Shown here piece after piece: positions 52,905 through 63,627 of a DNA stretch of 64,000 bases. The stretch covers positions 68,296 through 132,295 of the forward strand of contig URKY01000002.1 in assembly GCA_900548465.1 (NCBI GenBank), written 5' to 3'. A program made the position numbers and the translations under genes. Under the pieces are notes generated by a model that made no database searches, had not been told where the DNA came from, and saw only the letters and a list, made by a program, of their open reading frames with translations. How positions within the stretch are numbered: position 1 is the first letter of the stretch; every line of letters begins with the position of its first letter. This DNA comes from an uncultured Eubacterium sp. (GTDB lineage: Bacteria > Bacillota > Clostridia > Lachnospirales > Lachnospiraceae).

Positions 52905-53849
52905 TTAGTCTAATACCAATGCTGCTGCACCATACATACCTGCGTCATTTCCAAGCTCTGCCAAATGAACTGCCGCATCGCCACAGGCTGCGAAACAATG
53001 TTCACGATATGTAAGTTTTATTGCATCAATTAAAATCTTACCTGCCTTACTTACTCCGCCACCAATAATAAATGCCTGTGGATTAACAGTAACTGCAACA
53101 TGAGCCATAGCTTTTCCAAGATAATTTCCCATCTTTGCCACAACTGCCTTTGCACCTTCATCTCCTTCTTTAGCAAGATCAAAAACATCCTTTGCTGTGA
53201 TGTCATTACCAAATTCTGACATCTTTGTTGTTTCTTTTGTTTCACTCATATATTTCTTTGCAAGTCTAACTACGCCTGTAGCTGAAGCGTACTGTTCAAG
53301 ACAGCCTTTTCCTCCACAATTACAAAAATCGGTTTCATCATCATTCATGTGCATATGTCCGATTTCTCCGGCGCCTCCGTTATATCCTGTAAGAATCTGG
53401 TTGTTAATGATAACGCCACCTCCTACACCTGTTCCAAGTGTAATCATAACGATATCCTTGTAATTCTTTCCACCACCTTTCCAGTTTTCACCAAGGGCTG
53501 CCACATTGGCATCATTGCCTGCCTTTACTTTAATGTCATGGAACATCTCTGAAAAAGTATCTGCAACATTATATGTACCCCAACCTAAGTTAACACACTG
53601 AAGTACTGTTCCGTCAGCTAAAACAGGTCCGGGCAGTCCAATTCCGACCCCCTCAATTTCATCCAGACTTACACCCTGTTCTATTATTTTTTTCTCTAAA
53701 GATTCACAAATATCTCCTAATATATTCTCTCCAAAATTATCTGTGTTTGTCTTAATTTCCCATTTATCAAGCATTGTTCCATCTGTATTAAAAAATCCAA
53801 TTTTTATTGTTGTTCCACCAACATCAACGCCAAAGCAATATTTTTTCAT
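52905..53849 (-). CDS. glcK: ROK-family glucokinase
   Basis: 314 residues. It phosphorylates glucose. ATP-binding DVGGTTIKIG at the N-terminus, LGTGVGGGVIIN, catalytic-region GAGEIGHMH, and the ROK zinc motif CNCGGKGCLEQYAS. It sits between hprK and murB, linking sugar entry with catabolite control in this cluster. Confidence 0.94.
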   Translation of the reverse strand: MKKYCFGVDVGGTTIKIGFFNTDGTMLDKWEIKTNTDNFGENILGDICESLEKKIIEQGVSLDEIEGVGIGLPGPVLADGTVLQCVNLGWGTYNVADTFSEMFHDIKVKAGNDANVAALGENWKGGGKNYKDIVMITLGTGVGGGVIINNQILTGYNGGAGEIGHMHMNDDETDFCNCGGKGCLEQYASATGVVRLAKKYMSETKETTKMSEFGNDITAKDVFDLAKEGDEGAKAVVAKMGNYLGKAMAHVAVTVNPQAFIIGGGVSKAGKILIDAIKLTYREHCFAACGDAAVHLAELGNDAGMYGAAALVLD

Positions 53850-53898
53850 TATCTGTCTCCTATCTTTTTTATAAATTTATATTATTGAAATTCAATAA

Positions 53899-54840
53899 CT
53901 ATTCTTCGTCATTTCCCTTCATCATGCTTTCCTGCACTCTTCTGTACAATTCCTGAGCAGCATTATAACCCATTCGTTTCTGTCTGTGATTAACCGCAGC
54001 AGACTCAACTATTACAGCCAGATTTCTTCCCGGTCTGATTGGTATTGAATGACATACAACTTTATTTCCAAGGAATTCTATATAATTATCCTCTAATCCC
54101 ATTCTGTCATAATCTTTTTCCCTGCTCCACTCTTCTAACTGTATAACCATATCAATGTTAGATGTATCAAGTATGCTTTCAACACCAAACAGAGCTTTCA
54201 CGTCTATGATTCCAATACCTCTAAGTTCTATAAGATGTTTTGTAATAGCCGGTGATGTTCCTATCAATGTCTCATCACTGACTTTTCTTATTTCTACAAC
54301 ATCATCTGTTACAAGTCGGTGTCCTCGCTTTATAAGTTCAAGGGCTGCCTCGCTTTTTCCGATTCCGCTTTCTCCCATAATTAAAACGCCTTCACCATAA
54401 ACATCTACCAATACACCATGTCTTGTTATGCAAGGAGCAAGTTCAACATTAAGCCATCTGGACAATTCAGCATTGAAATTTGATGTGGAAATATCTGTTG
54501 AACAAACAGGTACACCGTATTTATAACCTGCCGCAATCATATCTTCATCCGGCTTGTTTCCCCTGCATAGGATGAGACATGGAATTCCACTACTCATCAA
54601 CTTTTCGTATACCCACTGTCTGTTCTGGCGCTGCATATTATCAAGAAATGCACACTCAACATTTCCTATTATCTGTACTCTTTCCTTGTCAAAATGTTCA
54701 AAAAATCCTGCCAGTTGCAACGCCGGTCTGTTAACTTCCGGTATTGTAATGTGAATCTTATCAGTGTCAATTTCCGGTGTGTGATTTGTAAGCTCATAAT
54801 TATCAATTAGCTTTGTAAATTTGATATACATATCTGCCAT
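53899..54840 (-). CDS. hprK: HPr kinase/phosphorylase
   Basis: 313 residues. It phosphorylates Ser46 of HPr and Crh when fructose-1,6-bisphosphate is high. Walker A GESGIGKSE, the following RGHRLVTDDVVEI, and the family signature ELRGIGIIDVKALFG. The N-terminal half is the regulatory domain. It lies in the same operon-like run as crh, glcK and murB. Confidence 0.95.
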   Translation of the reverse strand: MADMYIKFTKLIDNYELTNHTPEIDTDKIHITIPEVNRPALQLAGFFEHFDKERVQIIGNVECAFLDNMQRQNRQWVYEKLMSSGIPCLILCRGNKPDEDMIAAGYKYGVPVCSTDISTSNFNAELSRWLNVELAPCITRHGVLVDVYGEGVLIMGESGIGKSEAALELIKRGHRLVTDDVVEIRKVSDETLIGTSPAITKHLIELRGIGIIDVKALFGVESILDTSNIDMVIQLEEWSREKDYDRMGLEDNYIEFLGNKVVCHSIPIRPGRNLAVIVESAAVNHRQKRMGYNAAQELYRRVQESMMKGNDEE

Positions 54841-54924
54841 ATTTGTACCTCCTGTATCTTTTTATCACGCATATTTTTTATATAAAATTTTTCTTTATCT
54901 TTCTACAATATCCTATTAATCATA

Positions 54925-56832
54925 TCATTTGTGAAAAAATTTGTATATATCTTTTGCCACATTTTCAGTGATTCCACCTACCTTTTGCAGCTCTTCCACT
55001 GAGGCATTTCTTATTGTCTCAATGTCCTTAAAATGTCTCATGAGATTTTTCCTTCTGGTAGGACCAACTCCCTTTATGTCATCCAGAATAGACTTAATCT
55101 CTTTCTGACCTCTGAGTTTTCTATGATATTCAATGGCAAATCTATGAGTTTCATCCTGAATTCTTGTTATTAGTTTAAATGCCTCTGACCTTGTATCAAT
55201 AGGTATTTCCACATTATCAAAATATAGTCCTCTTGTTCTGTGGTTGTCGTCCTTAACCATACCACACACTGGAATGTTTAATTTCAGGTTATCCAGCACT
55301 TTCAGGGCAACATTTACCTGTCCCTTTCCACCATCCATTAATATCAGTTCCGGAAATCTGCTGAAGCTTCCAAGTTCATAATCCCGTCCTTCCAGATCCA
55401 GTTTTTCCCTCTCTTCAAGTCCATGGGTAAATCTACGGGTCAGAACCTCTTCCATACTTGCGTAATCATCAGGACCCTTCACGGTCTTAATTTTAAATTT
55501 ACGATAATTATTTCTCTTTGGCTTTCCGTCTTCGTAAACTATCATTGAGGCAACAGACTCATACCCATTAGTGTTTGATATATCGAAAGATTCCATTCTG
55601 TGAATTCCTTCTATTTCAATTAATTCCTCTATCTCATGTACTGCCCCTACTGTTTTTCTCTGCTCTCTTCTATATTTTTCTTTATTTTGTTCCAGAAGAT
55701 TTCTTGCATTTTTTGCTGCAAGTTCCACAAGCTTTTCCTTGCTTCCTTTTTTAGGATTTACAATTTTCACTGTATAATTCTGGTTTCTGCTGAGAAGTCT
55801 GCTTAAAAGTTCAGGCTCCTCAACCTCCTCCTGAACTAAAAGTTCATGGGGAATAAAAGGTGTTCCAATGTAATACTGTTTTATAAAACTTGTAATAATG
55901 TCTTTTCCCGTATCGCCCGGAACCGTTGTCAGATAGAAATGTTCTCTTCCTATAAGTTTTCCGTTTCTTACAAAGAAGACCTGAACTACCGCATCGTTTC
56001 CTTCCTCGGCATAAGCAATAATATCCCTGTTTTCAAACTGATGTGTTGTTATCTTCTGATTTCCTGCCACATGATTAATGCTATTAATAAGGTCTCTGCA
56101 TTCCATGGCAGTTTCAAAATCCATTCTGTCTGATGCTTCCTGCATCTTTTCTTCTAATTCTTTTATAGTTTCCCTGTAATTTCCCTCAAGGAATTTAATT
56201 GCCTTGTCTACATTTTCCCTGTATTTTTCCTTACTTATATATCCCTGACAGGCACCGTCACATTGTCCGATATGGTAATAAAGGCATGGTCTTCCATTAA
56301 CCTTAGGAATTTCACTTTTGTTATCATCTGACTCCCAAGGCTTTCTTTCGCTTATAATTGACTTATTACAATTCCTTATTTTGTACATTTTCTGCAAAAG
56401 GTCAATGGTATCTCTTACTGCCCCTCCACTTGTAAATGGTCCGAAATATTTATTGTTATCTTTCTTCATTCTTCTTGCCATTACGATTCGCGGGTAATCC
56501 TCACTTGTAGTTACCATGACATAAGGATACGTCTTATCATCCATTAACATTGTATTGTATTTCGGACGGTATTCTTTTATAAGATTGCACTCTAAAATAA
56601 GAGCCTCAAGTTCAGAGTCTGTGAGAATATATTCAAATCTTGCCACGTTTTCTACCATGGATTGAATCTTCAGACTCTTCTTTGTGCTCTTTCTGAAATA
56701 TGAGCTGACACGCCGTTTTAAATTTACAGCTTTTCCCACATAAATAACATCATCATGTTTATTATGCATCAGATATACTCCCGGCGTGTCCGGCATTTTT
56801 TTTAGTTCCTCTGAAAAATTAAATTCACTCAT
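54925..56832 (-). CDS. uvrC: Excinuclease ABC subunit C
   Basis: 635 residues. Nucleotide excision repair nuclease: GIY-YIG domain ([19 protein letters not shown]), four-Cys cluster (CNKSI…[13 protein letters not shown]), UVR motif ([11 protein letters not shown] region earlier, [19 protein letters not shown]), RNase H-like endonuclease ([21 protein letters not shown]) and helix-hairpin-helix ([19 protein letters not shown]). Downstream is hprK. Confidence 0.96.
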   Translation of the reverse strand: MSEFNFSEELKKMPDTPGVYLMHNKHDDVIYVGKAVNLKRRVSSYFRKSTKKSLKIQSMVENVARFEYILTDSELEALILECNLIKEYRPKYNTMLMDDKTYPYVMVTTSEDYPRIVMARRMKKDNNKYFGPFTSGGAVRDTIDLLQKMYKIRNCNKSIISERKPWESDDNKSEIPKVNGRPCLYYHIGQCDGACQGYISKEKYRENVDKAIKFLEGNYRETIKELEEKMQEASDRMDFETAMECRDLINSINHVAGNQKITTHQFENRDIIAYAEEGNDAVVQVFFVRNGKLIGREHFYLTTVPGDTGKDIITSFIKQYYIGTPFIPHELLVQEEVEEPELLSRLLSRNQNYTVKIVNPKKGSKEKLVELAAKNARNLLEQNKEKYRREQRKTVGAVHEIEELIEIEGIHRMESFDISNTNGYESVASMIVYEDGKPKRNNYRKFKIKTVKGPDDYASMEEVLTRRFTHGLEEREKLDLEGRDYELGSFSRFPELILMDGGKGQVNVALKVLDNLKLNIPVCGMVKDDNHRTRGLYFDNVEIPIDTRSEAFKLITRIQDETHRFAIEYHRKLRGQKEIKSILDDIKGVGPTRRKNLMRHFKDIETIRNASVEELQKVGGITENVAKDIYKFFHK

Positions 56833-56882
56833 ATTATCACTATATCATATGCTCACAAAATGTGGTAGTGGATGGGGAAATT

Positions 56883-58904
56883 CTACCATAAGTACTCGTA
56901 TTGTTCCTTATATTTCGTCCATCTTCCATATTTCTTTTTGCCCTTTACAAGTTTGTATGGTCTTATTTTTATGTAAACCGTTTGATCTTTCTTTACATAA
57001 CCTTCACCCTGGCTTTTATTTTTCTTAAAGTTTAATTTGTGTACATCTTTTTTAAACTTTTTGTCTGTACTTAGCATTACCGTGTAGCCGCTTGCACCTT
57101 CAGTTTTGCACCACCAGAATTTTGCTTTACAGCCCTTCTTTGTAGGATACCCAACATGGGTTAAAACTATTTTTGAAAAGCTACTTTTTATTCCTCCACC
57201 GAATTTCATAACAAGTTTTTTTGAACTTTCACCAAAGGCATATACATTTGATGTCGGCACTTTCTTTCCGGTAAAGGTAACACTTCTTGCTTCTTTTTTT
57301 GAATCCCAGAACAAAGCATTTTTTCCAACTTTTATATATGAAGGAATTTTCAGACTTTTCCATTTTACATACGCAAAAGCATCTTCATCTATAGACTTCA
57401 AATTCCTATTATTCAAAAATGCCTGTACATCTACATTTGTGGAAGCAAAAGCTGCCTCCCCTATTTCTTTCAGCCCTGACGGCACATTAACTGACCTGAG
57501 ATTATAATTGTGATAAAACATTCTCTTTGGAATTTTGATCCAGTTATCAGGAAGTGTTGCCTTTGACAGACTGCAGTCTTCAAAAGCACTTTCCCCTACA
57601 GTTGTGACGCTGTCAGGAATTGCTATTCCCTTTATCTGGGAATCATAGAAACAACGTTTCCCAATCTTCTTTAAACCTTCCGGAAAATTAATGTCACATA
57701 CATTGCTTGACTTAAATGCACATGGTCCGATTTCCTTTATACCTACCGGTAATATTACTTTTTTATTTTTTGAGTTTTTAAATGAATATGCATTTATTCT
57801 TGTGATTTTTTCAGGAATTTTCAAAGTTGAATCCTTTTCTTCCCTGTCTTTTGCATAACTGATAACTACTTTGTCATCAACAATACGCAAACCATTTTCT
57901 TCTTTTATACGTTTCGTATTTTTATAATCAACTCCCCCAACTTTTAATTTAATTGTATCATCATAATCACTGTTTTCTGAATTGGATCCGTCAATGTTTT
58001 CCATATATGTCACAATGTCTGCAAGTGAATCCGTATCTATGTTTTCAGGAATAAGCATTTCTTCCAATGTCACATTTTCCATATCACGATAATCCCAGTT
58101 GACTTCAATTTTTGCCGCATTGTTTAAATCAATTTTCTTTAAATCCTCACAGGCTGCCAAATCAACCTCTCCCTCATCCTCGTGATAACCATAGAAAATT
58201 GCATCTGTCATGAATATTTTACAATTTGAATCCAGCTTTGCTTCCTTCCTGTCAGAGGGAACCCTTATTACTTTACTTCCATCCTTTGTGTACACTATCC
58301 CATCAATCGATTTGTATTTAGGATCGCTGCCTTGAACTTCCCAGTTACTTCCTCCTAAGTATCTGCAAATATATGGATTAAGTGCTGTATTAAATTTAAC
58401 ATTTGTCAGTTTCTTTCCGCTTGCAACACAGTCTGTCGCATCTTCAATGTCCTCCATCTCATCATCAAACGGAGTATAATAATATTTGAAATTTCCCGGT
58501 ATTGTCAGACTTTCTAACTGATTGCAAGCATCAAAGGCTGAACATCCTATAATCTTAACAGATTTTGGAATTGTTATGCTTTTTATTGGAGTCCCACAAA
58601 AAGCAAACTCTCCAATTTCTTTTACACCGTTTTCTATTTTTACACTCTTAAGATTTTTGCAGTAGGCAAAAGCAAACCATGAAATAGATTTAACGCCCTT
58701 CTTTATAATTACTTTTTTAATTTTTCTGCTGTCTCTAAACTTCATACTTTTAGGCATTTTTCCTTTTCCACTAATAGTCATGGTGCCATTTTTGCTTAAC
58801 TTGTATTTCACTCCACTCTTAGCTGAAGTGCTTGTTGTATTAAATGCCACCATAGTCATTAACAGAAATATAATTGTCATTCCAAACATTATTCTTCTTT
58901 TCAT
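56883..58904 (-). CDS. BspA-type leucine-rich repeat surface protein
   Basis: 673 residues from the ATG at 58904, with AGGAGG upstream. A signal peptide (MKRRIMFGMTIIFLLMTMVA) leads to BspA-like LRR_5 repeats of about 23 residues (FAYCKNLKSVKIENGVKEIG, FAFCGTPIKSITIP, and more after residue 350 such as RCFYDSQIKGIAIP). A beta-sandwich-like C-terminal region (GASGYTVMLSTDKKFKKDVH) may be a fibronectin-III-like anchor or binder. Such proteins are common adhesion or surface factors in gut bacteria. No LPXTG is seen. Confidence 0.87.
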   Translation of the reverse strand: MKRRIMFGMTIIFLLMTMVAFNTTSTSAKSGVKYKLSKNGTMTISGKGKMPKSMKFRDSRKIKKVIIKKGVKSISWFAFAYCKNLKSVKIENGVKEIGEFAFCGTPIKSITIPKSVKIIGCSAFDACNQLESLTIPGNFKYYYTPFDDEMEDIEDATDCVASGKKLTNVKFNTALNPYICRYLGGSNWEVQGSDPKYKSIDGIVYTKDGSKVIRVPSDRKEAKLDSNCKIFMTDAIFYGYHEDEGEVDLAACEDLKKIDLNNAAKIEVNWDYRDMENVTLEEMLIPENIDTDSLADIVTYMENIDGSNSENSDYDDTIKLKVGGVDYKNTKRIKEENGLRIVDDKVVISYAKDREEKDSTLKIPEKITRINAYSFKNSKNKKVILPVGIKEIGPCAFKSSNVCDINFPEGLKKIGKRCFYDSQIKGIAIPDSVTTVGESAFEDCSLSKATLPDNWIKIPKRMFYHNYNLRSVNVPSGLKEIGEAAFASTNVDVQAFLNNRNLKSIDEDAFAYVKWKSLKIPSYIKVGKNALFWDSKKEARSVTFTGKKVPTSNVYAFGESSKKLVMKFGGGIKSSFSKIVLTHVGYPTKKGCKAKFWWCKTEGASGYTVMLSTDKKFKKDVHKLNFKKNKSQGEGYVKKDQTVYIKIRPYKLVKGKKKYGRWTKYKEQYEYLW

Positions 58905-59099
58905 AATAGTCCTCCTGCTTTTTGTCATTACATAGATGTAAACGGAAATTTACTGTTTTTTATTGCGTTTCTTAATTGTGTTTTCACATATTTATTATCT
59001 TTTCACATTATCCGGCTCTTTACTGCCTTGTTTATTATAGATTATTTGGAGTATTTACACAAATAGTATTGTTTATTCCTGCATTTACGTAATTTGATT

Positions 59100-59195
59100 T
59101 TTCTCTTGATTTTCACTACAAAGTCGGTTACGCCGATGTCCACGCACTGGGGTCAGTATACTGTGAATTCCCACCGTCGATTATGCCCCCAATTT
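59100..59195. other. Unassigned GC-rich structured stretch upstream of the LRR gene
   Basis: This stretch is markedly richer in G and C than its surroundings and packs small complementary pieces: CGGTTACGCCG, CAGTATACTG and GTGGGAATTCAC. It lies between the ftsH terminator and the LRR gene. It matches no riboswitch consensus I know and has no likely ORF. It could be a leader RNA or a remnant. Confidence 0.35.
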
Positions 59196-59207
59196 TTTTC
59201 TCACAAC

Positions 59208-59252
59208 AGAAAACTGCCGTGCCGGGACTCTTTAAGCCCTAAGCACGACAGC
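59208..59252 (-). terminator. Terminator of ftsH
   Basis: On the minus strand CTGTCGTGC pairs with GGCACGGCAG, followed by TTTTCTG. Confidence 0.8.
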
Positions 59253-59273
59253 ATTACATACCATTATATTCAA

Positions 59274-61220
59274 TTACTCTTCAACACCTGAAGTTTCGAC
59301 ATTTTCCTGACTATCATTTTCCTGTGAGCCGGATTCCTGCTCTCCCTCAGGTTCGTCACATTTATGATATATTTCCATAAACTGCTTGCCGGTAATTGTT
59401 TCCTTTTCATAGAGGAATTTTGCAATTCGATCAAGCTTGTCACGGTTTTCTCTAAGAAGCTTCTTTGCTTCCTCGTATTTTTCTTTAAGAAGAATCTTAA
59501 CTTCTTCTTCTATTTCAGTTGCAGTCTTATCACTGCAGTTAAGCTGTGAATGTCTGCCAAGGTATGGATCGTTGATTTTTTCAAGACTCATCAATCCGAA
59601 CTTTTCTGACATACCGTATTGTGCAATCATTGAGCGGGCAATGTCAGTAGCCTTTTCCATATCGTTGGAAGCACCTGTTGTAATAGAATTAAATACTATT
59701 TCTTCTGATGCACGTCCTGCAAGGAGTGTAACAAGTCTTGCATTTAATTCATCCTGTGACATAAGATACTTTTCTTCTTCCGGAGCCTGAATTACATATC
59801 CGAGAGAACCCATTGTTCTTGGAACAATTGTAATTTTCTGTACCGGCTCTGCATGTTTTTGAAGAGCAGTTACAAGTGCGTGACCAACCTCATGGTAGGC
59901 AACAATCTTCTTTTCTTCCTTACTTAGGATTCTGTCTTTCTTTTCTTTTCCTGCAATTACCACTTCAACAGCTTCCATTAAATCATCCTGTGAAATAGCT
60001 TTTCTGCCACACTTGACGGCATTAATTGCAGCTTCATTAACCATATTTGCGAGATCTGAACCAACTGCACCACTGGTTATATTGGCAATTGCCTCAAGAT
60101 CAACAGTTTCATCTAACTTAACATCCTTTGAATGAACTTTTAATGTATCAAGTCTTCCCTTAAAGTCAGGGGAATCAACAATTATACGTCTGTCAAAACG
60201 CCCCGGACGAAGCAGTGCCGGATCTAACACTTCCGGTCTGTTCGTTGCTGCCAGAATCAAAATACCCTTTGATGAATCAAATCCGTCCATCTCTGCAAGA
60301 AGGGCATTAAGTGTCTGCTCACGCTCGTCATTTCCACCACCGTATCTTGAATCACGGCTTTTACCAATAGAATCAATCTCGTCAATAAATATAATACAAG
60401 GTGCATTTTCCTCAGCCTGTTTAAATAAATCTCTAACTCTTGAAGCACCTACACCTACAAACATTTCAACGAAGTCTGAACCTGACAATGAGAAGAAAGG
60501 TACTTTAGCTTCCCCTGCCACAGCCTTTGCCAGGAGGGTTTTACCTGTTCCCGGAGGTCCCACAAGAAGGGCGCCTTTTGGTAATTTGGCACCAATTGCT
60601 GTGTATTTTCCCGGATTGTGAAGGAAATCAACTAATTCCACAACAGATTCCTTTGCCTCTTCCTGACCTGCCACATCTTTAAATGTAACACCTGTTTCCT
60701 TTTGAATGTAAATTTTGGCATTGGATTTTCCTACTCCAAATACACCGCCGGTTCCATTCTTTCCACCCATTCTTCTCATAATGAGCATCATTAAGCCCCA
60801 GAATAAAATGAGTGGCAACAAATACTGAACAAGAATTATCATAATGCCGGTTGATGCACTGGTTGCTTCTGCTTTGAAGTTTACATCGGTATATTTATTT
60901 TTTAAATCATTTATTAATTCCGTATCTTCAATTTGTGTTGTCCAATAGGTTCTCTTAATTAATGCATTTTCATCTGCCTTAAGTTCTATATATATTTTGT
61001 TGGAATCAAAAACAACATCCTTAACTTTATCCTGATCCAATAATTGAACGAACTGTCTGTAAGTTATTTCTTTTTTAGTTGCTGAACTGATTAAAGATGA
61101 ACTAATCATTGTAAAAATTAAAGCAACTATCAAAGTAATAACTATGGTAGCTATTGTATTTTTTCTTTGATTCTTATCTCCCCCACCATTAACCGGTGGT
61201 CTGTTCATATTGTTATCCAT
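59274..61220 (-). CDS. ftsH: ATP-dependent zinc metalloprotease FtsH
   Basis: 648 residues from the ATG at 61220, preceded by AGGAAAGG; a longer frame lacks an RBS. Two N-terminal membrane helices flank a short external domain, then the AAA module (Walker A GPPGTGKTLLAKAVAGEA, Walker B IIFIDEIDSIG, SRH NRPEVLDPALLRPGRFDRR) and the zinc protease HEVGHAL. It degrades misfolded membrane and regulatory proteins. The C-terminal tail is rich in Glu and Gln. Divergent from pyrG. Confidence 0.97.
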   Translation of the reverse strand: MDNNMNRPPVNGGGDKNQRKNTIATIVITLIVALIFTMISSSLISSATKKEITYRQFVQLLDQDKVKDVVFDSNKIYIELKADENALIKRTYWTTQIEDTELINDLKNKYTDVNFKAEATSASTGIMIILVQYLLPLILFWGLMMLIMRRMGGKNGTGGVFGVGKSNAKIYIQKETGVTFKDVAGQEEAKESVVELVDFLHNPGKYTAIGAKLPKGALLVGPPGTGKTLLAKAVAGEAKVPFFSLSGSDFVEMFVGVGASRVRDLFKQAEENAPCIIFIDEIDSIGKSRDSRYGGGNDEREQTLNALLAEMDGFDSSKGILILAATNRPEVLDPALLRPGRFDRRIIVDSPDFKGRLDTLKVHSKDVKLDETVDLEAIANITSGAVGSDLANMVNEAAINAVKCGRKAISQDDLMEAVEVVIAGKEKKDRILSKEEKKIVAYHEVGHALVTALQKHAEPVQKITIVPRTMGSLGYVIQAPEEEKYLMSQDELNARLVTLLAGRASEEIVFNSITTGASNDMEKATDIARSMIAQYGMSEKFGLMSLEKINDPYLGRHSQLNCSDKTATEIEEEVKILLKEKYEEAKKLLRENRDKLDRIAKFLYEKETITGKQFMEIYHKCDEPEGEQESGSQENDSQENVETSGVEE

Positions 61221-61485
61221 AAATTTTCCTTTCCTGGTAATTTCTTCAATTAAAATATCACTTACACTTAACAATATGTTAATTGTATTTTTTTTTATAC
61301 CATTACAATATACCATATCGTGCTGATTTAGTGTTAAATTTTAATTAATATTTCGTGAATTTTTCACAAAATATATTTTTTTCTAGTAAATCAAAGTCTT
61401 CTGTAGTAAACTAGAAAGGTATTTTAATTTATTAAAATCTGACTGAAAAAAACTATATATTAGTATGCATATGGAGGAAAATCAC

Positions 61486-63093
61486 ATGGCAGTAAAATAC
61501 GTTTTTGTAACGGGGGGTGTCGTATCAGGATTAGGAAAAGGTATTACGGCCGCTTCACTTGGAAGACTTCTTAAAGCCCGTGGTTATAAAGTAACCATGC
61601 AGAAGTTTGACCCTTATATCAATATTGACCCTGGTACTATGAATCCGGTTCAACACGGTGAAGTTTTTGTAACAGACGACGGTGCTGAAACAGACTTAGA
61701 TCTCGGACATTACGAGAGATTTATTGATGAAAGCTTAACAAAAAATTCTAATGTAACTACCGGTAAAGTATACTGGTCAGTTTTGGAAAAAGAAAGACGT
61801 GGTGATTTTGGTGGTGGCACTGTGCAGGTTATCCCACACATTACCAACGAAATCAAAAGCCGCTTTTACAGAAGTTTAAGTGAAGAAACTGAAATTGCCA
61901 TAATCGAAGTTGGTGGAACAGTTGGAGATATCGAATCACAGCCTTACATTGAGGCAATTCGTCAGTTCCAGCATGATGTAGGGCGTGAGAACTGTATTCT
62001 TATTCACGTTGCTCTCATGGTATACCTTCCGGCTTCCGAAGAAATGAAGACAAAACCAATTCAAATGAGTGTTAAAGAATTGCAGAGACTTGGAATTCAG
62101 CCTGATGTAGTTGTATGTCGTACTGAACATGAAATTGATGACGGACTTAAGGACAAAATCAGTCTGTTCTGTAATGTTCCTGCCAGCAACGTAATTCAAA
62201 ACCTTACGGTAGATATGCTTTACGAGGCACCTTTGGCATTGGAAAAGGAGCATCTTGCAGAAATTGTATGTAAGAGTCTAAACCTTGATTGTCCTGAACC
62301 GGACCTTGATGAATGGCGTGCTATGGTTAAGGCTGCAAAGAATCCTACTACAGAGGTTAATGTTGCAATCGTTGGAAAATACATTGCTCTCCATGATGCC
62401 TATATCAGCGTAGTTGAATCACTTAAACATGCCGGCTATCCTAACAGTGCTACTGTTAATATCAAATGGGTTGATTCAGAAACAGTAACTAACGATAATG
62501 CCGCAAAAATTTTCAGCGACGTGTCAGGAATTCTTGTTCCCGGCGGTTTTGGAACCCGTGGTATAGACGGAAAAATTGCAGCAATAAAATATGCAAGAGA
62601 AAATAACATTCCATTCCTTGGACTTTGCCTTGGAATGCAGTTATCAATCGTGGAATTTGTAAGAGACGTTGTCGGTTATCGTGATGCACACAGCATCGAG
62701 CTTGACCCTTCAACAACTCATCCTGTCATCAGTCTTATGCCGGATCAGGAAGGCATTACAGATATCGGCGGAACATTAAGACTTGGTTCTTATCCTTGTG
62801 TTTTGGACAAGGAAAGCAAAGCTTATGAATTGTACGGTTCAGAATTAATTCATGAACGTCACCGCCACAGATACGAAGTCAACAATGACTTTAGAAAAGA
62901 TTTAACTGAAAATGGAATGAAACTTTCAGGTATTTCTCCTGATGGACGAATAATCGAGATGATTGAAATTCCTTCTCATCCGTTTTTCGTTGCAACACAG
63001 GCTCATCCCGAATTAAAGAGCAGACCTAACAGACCACATCCTTTATTCTTAGGATTTGTAGAAGCTGCATTAGATAAAAAAAATAATAAATAA
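61486..63093 (+). CDS. pyrG: CTP synthase
   Basis: 535 residues from the ATG at 61486, where GGAGG sits 8 bp upstream. It aminates UTP to CTP using glutamine. Synthetase domain: [39 protein letters not shown] and [15 protein letters not shown]. Glutamine amidotransferase domain: the active Cys in LGLCLGMQL and the His-Glu pair near [11 protein letters not shown]. It lies alone, divergent from ftsH, and ends in a strong terminator. Confidence 0.97.
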   Translation: MAVKYVFVTGGVVSGLGKGITAASLGRLLKARGYKVTMQKFDPYINIDPGTMNPVQHGEVFVTDDGAETDLDLGHYERFIDESLTKNSNVTTGKVYWSVLEKERRGDFGGGTVQVIPHITNEIKSRFYRSLSEETEIAIIEVGGTVGDIESQPYIEAIRQFQHDVGRENCILIHVALMVYLPASEEMKTKPIQMSVKELQRLGIQPDVVVCRTEHEIDDGLKDKISLFCNVPASNVIQNLTVDMLYEAPLALEKEHLAEIVCKSLNLDCPEPDLDEWRAMVKAAKNPTTEVNVAIVGKYIALHDAYISVVESLKHAGYPNSATVNIKWVDSETVTNDNAAKIFSDVSGILVPGGFGTRGIDGKIAAIKYARENNIPFLGLCLGMQLSIVEFVRDVVGYRDAHSIELDPSTTHPVISLMPDQEGITDIGGTLRLGSYPCVLDKESKAYELYGSELIHERHRHRYEVNNDFRKDLTENGMKLSGISPDGRIIEMIEIPSHPFFVATQAHPELKSRPNRPHPLFLGFVEAALDKKNNK

Positions 63094-63100
63094 AAAACAA

Positions 63101-63142
63101 TAGCGATTGTTTCAACCTTTTGTTGGCAATCGCTACTTTTTT
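63101..63142 (+). terminator. Terminator of pyrG
   Basis: TAGCGATTG (63101–63109) pairs with CAATCGCTA (63127–63135), followed by TTTTTT. Confidence 0.9.
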
Positions 63143-63336
63143 ATTTTCCTTTTTTAATTTTTCAGTTGAAGTAATAATTTTATGATGAAAAAGATACATG
63201 GCACAGTGTATATTGTTAGAAAATATCTTATCAATTTTATCTGCTGCTGATAGACCATATATGAATAACCTCATTTATTCAAGTCTCCATAGGTTTCCTG
63301 TATTCACTATTCAAAATTTTTTCTATCCTTTTAATA

Positions 63337-63540
63337 TCACTTTAATAACACTTCCCAGTAAAAAATCATCGCTCCCAATATTATGAACAAAATTCCTAAT
63401 GCCACAATTATAGCTGGATTTTTTATAATTTTTTTCTTCTGATTTATGTCTAAACTTGATATAGAAAATCCGATTATCCGCATAAATACAGCATTTAAGG
63501 GCTGTTCATCACTTGAAAAAATAAGTGTTTTACCACGAAT
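63337..63540 (-). pseudogene. C-terminal fragment of a small membrane protein
   Basis: 67 codons open after a TAA with no RBS-backed start. It reads SSDEQPLNAVFMRIIGFS, then a Lys-rich stretch and one hydrophobic helix (NPAIIVALGILFIILGAMIF) ending near WEVLLK. It resembles the tail of a short membrane protein, likely truncated. The remaining gap 63143–63336 holds nothing I can identify. Confidence 0.4.
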
Positions 63541-63580
63541 TTACCATAATTGAATATGAGTCTTGATATGACGAAATATA

Positions 63581-63622
63581 AAGGGAGATTGCACGTATAA
63601 TAAAACCGCGTATCTCCCTTTA
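63581..63622 (-). terminator. Hairpin after the ABC ATPase gene
   Basis: On the minus strand AAAGGGAGAT pairs with ATCTCCCTTT around a roughly 20-nt loop. The U-run is weak (TATATTT). Confidence 0.6.
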
Positions 63623-63627
63623 ACAAA

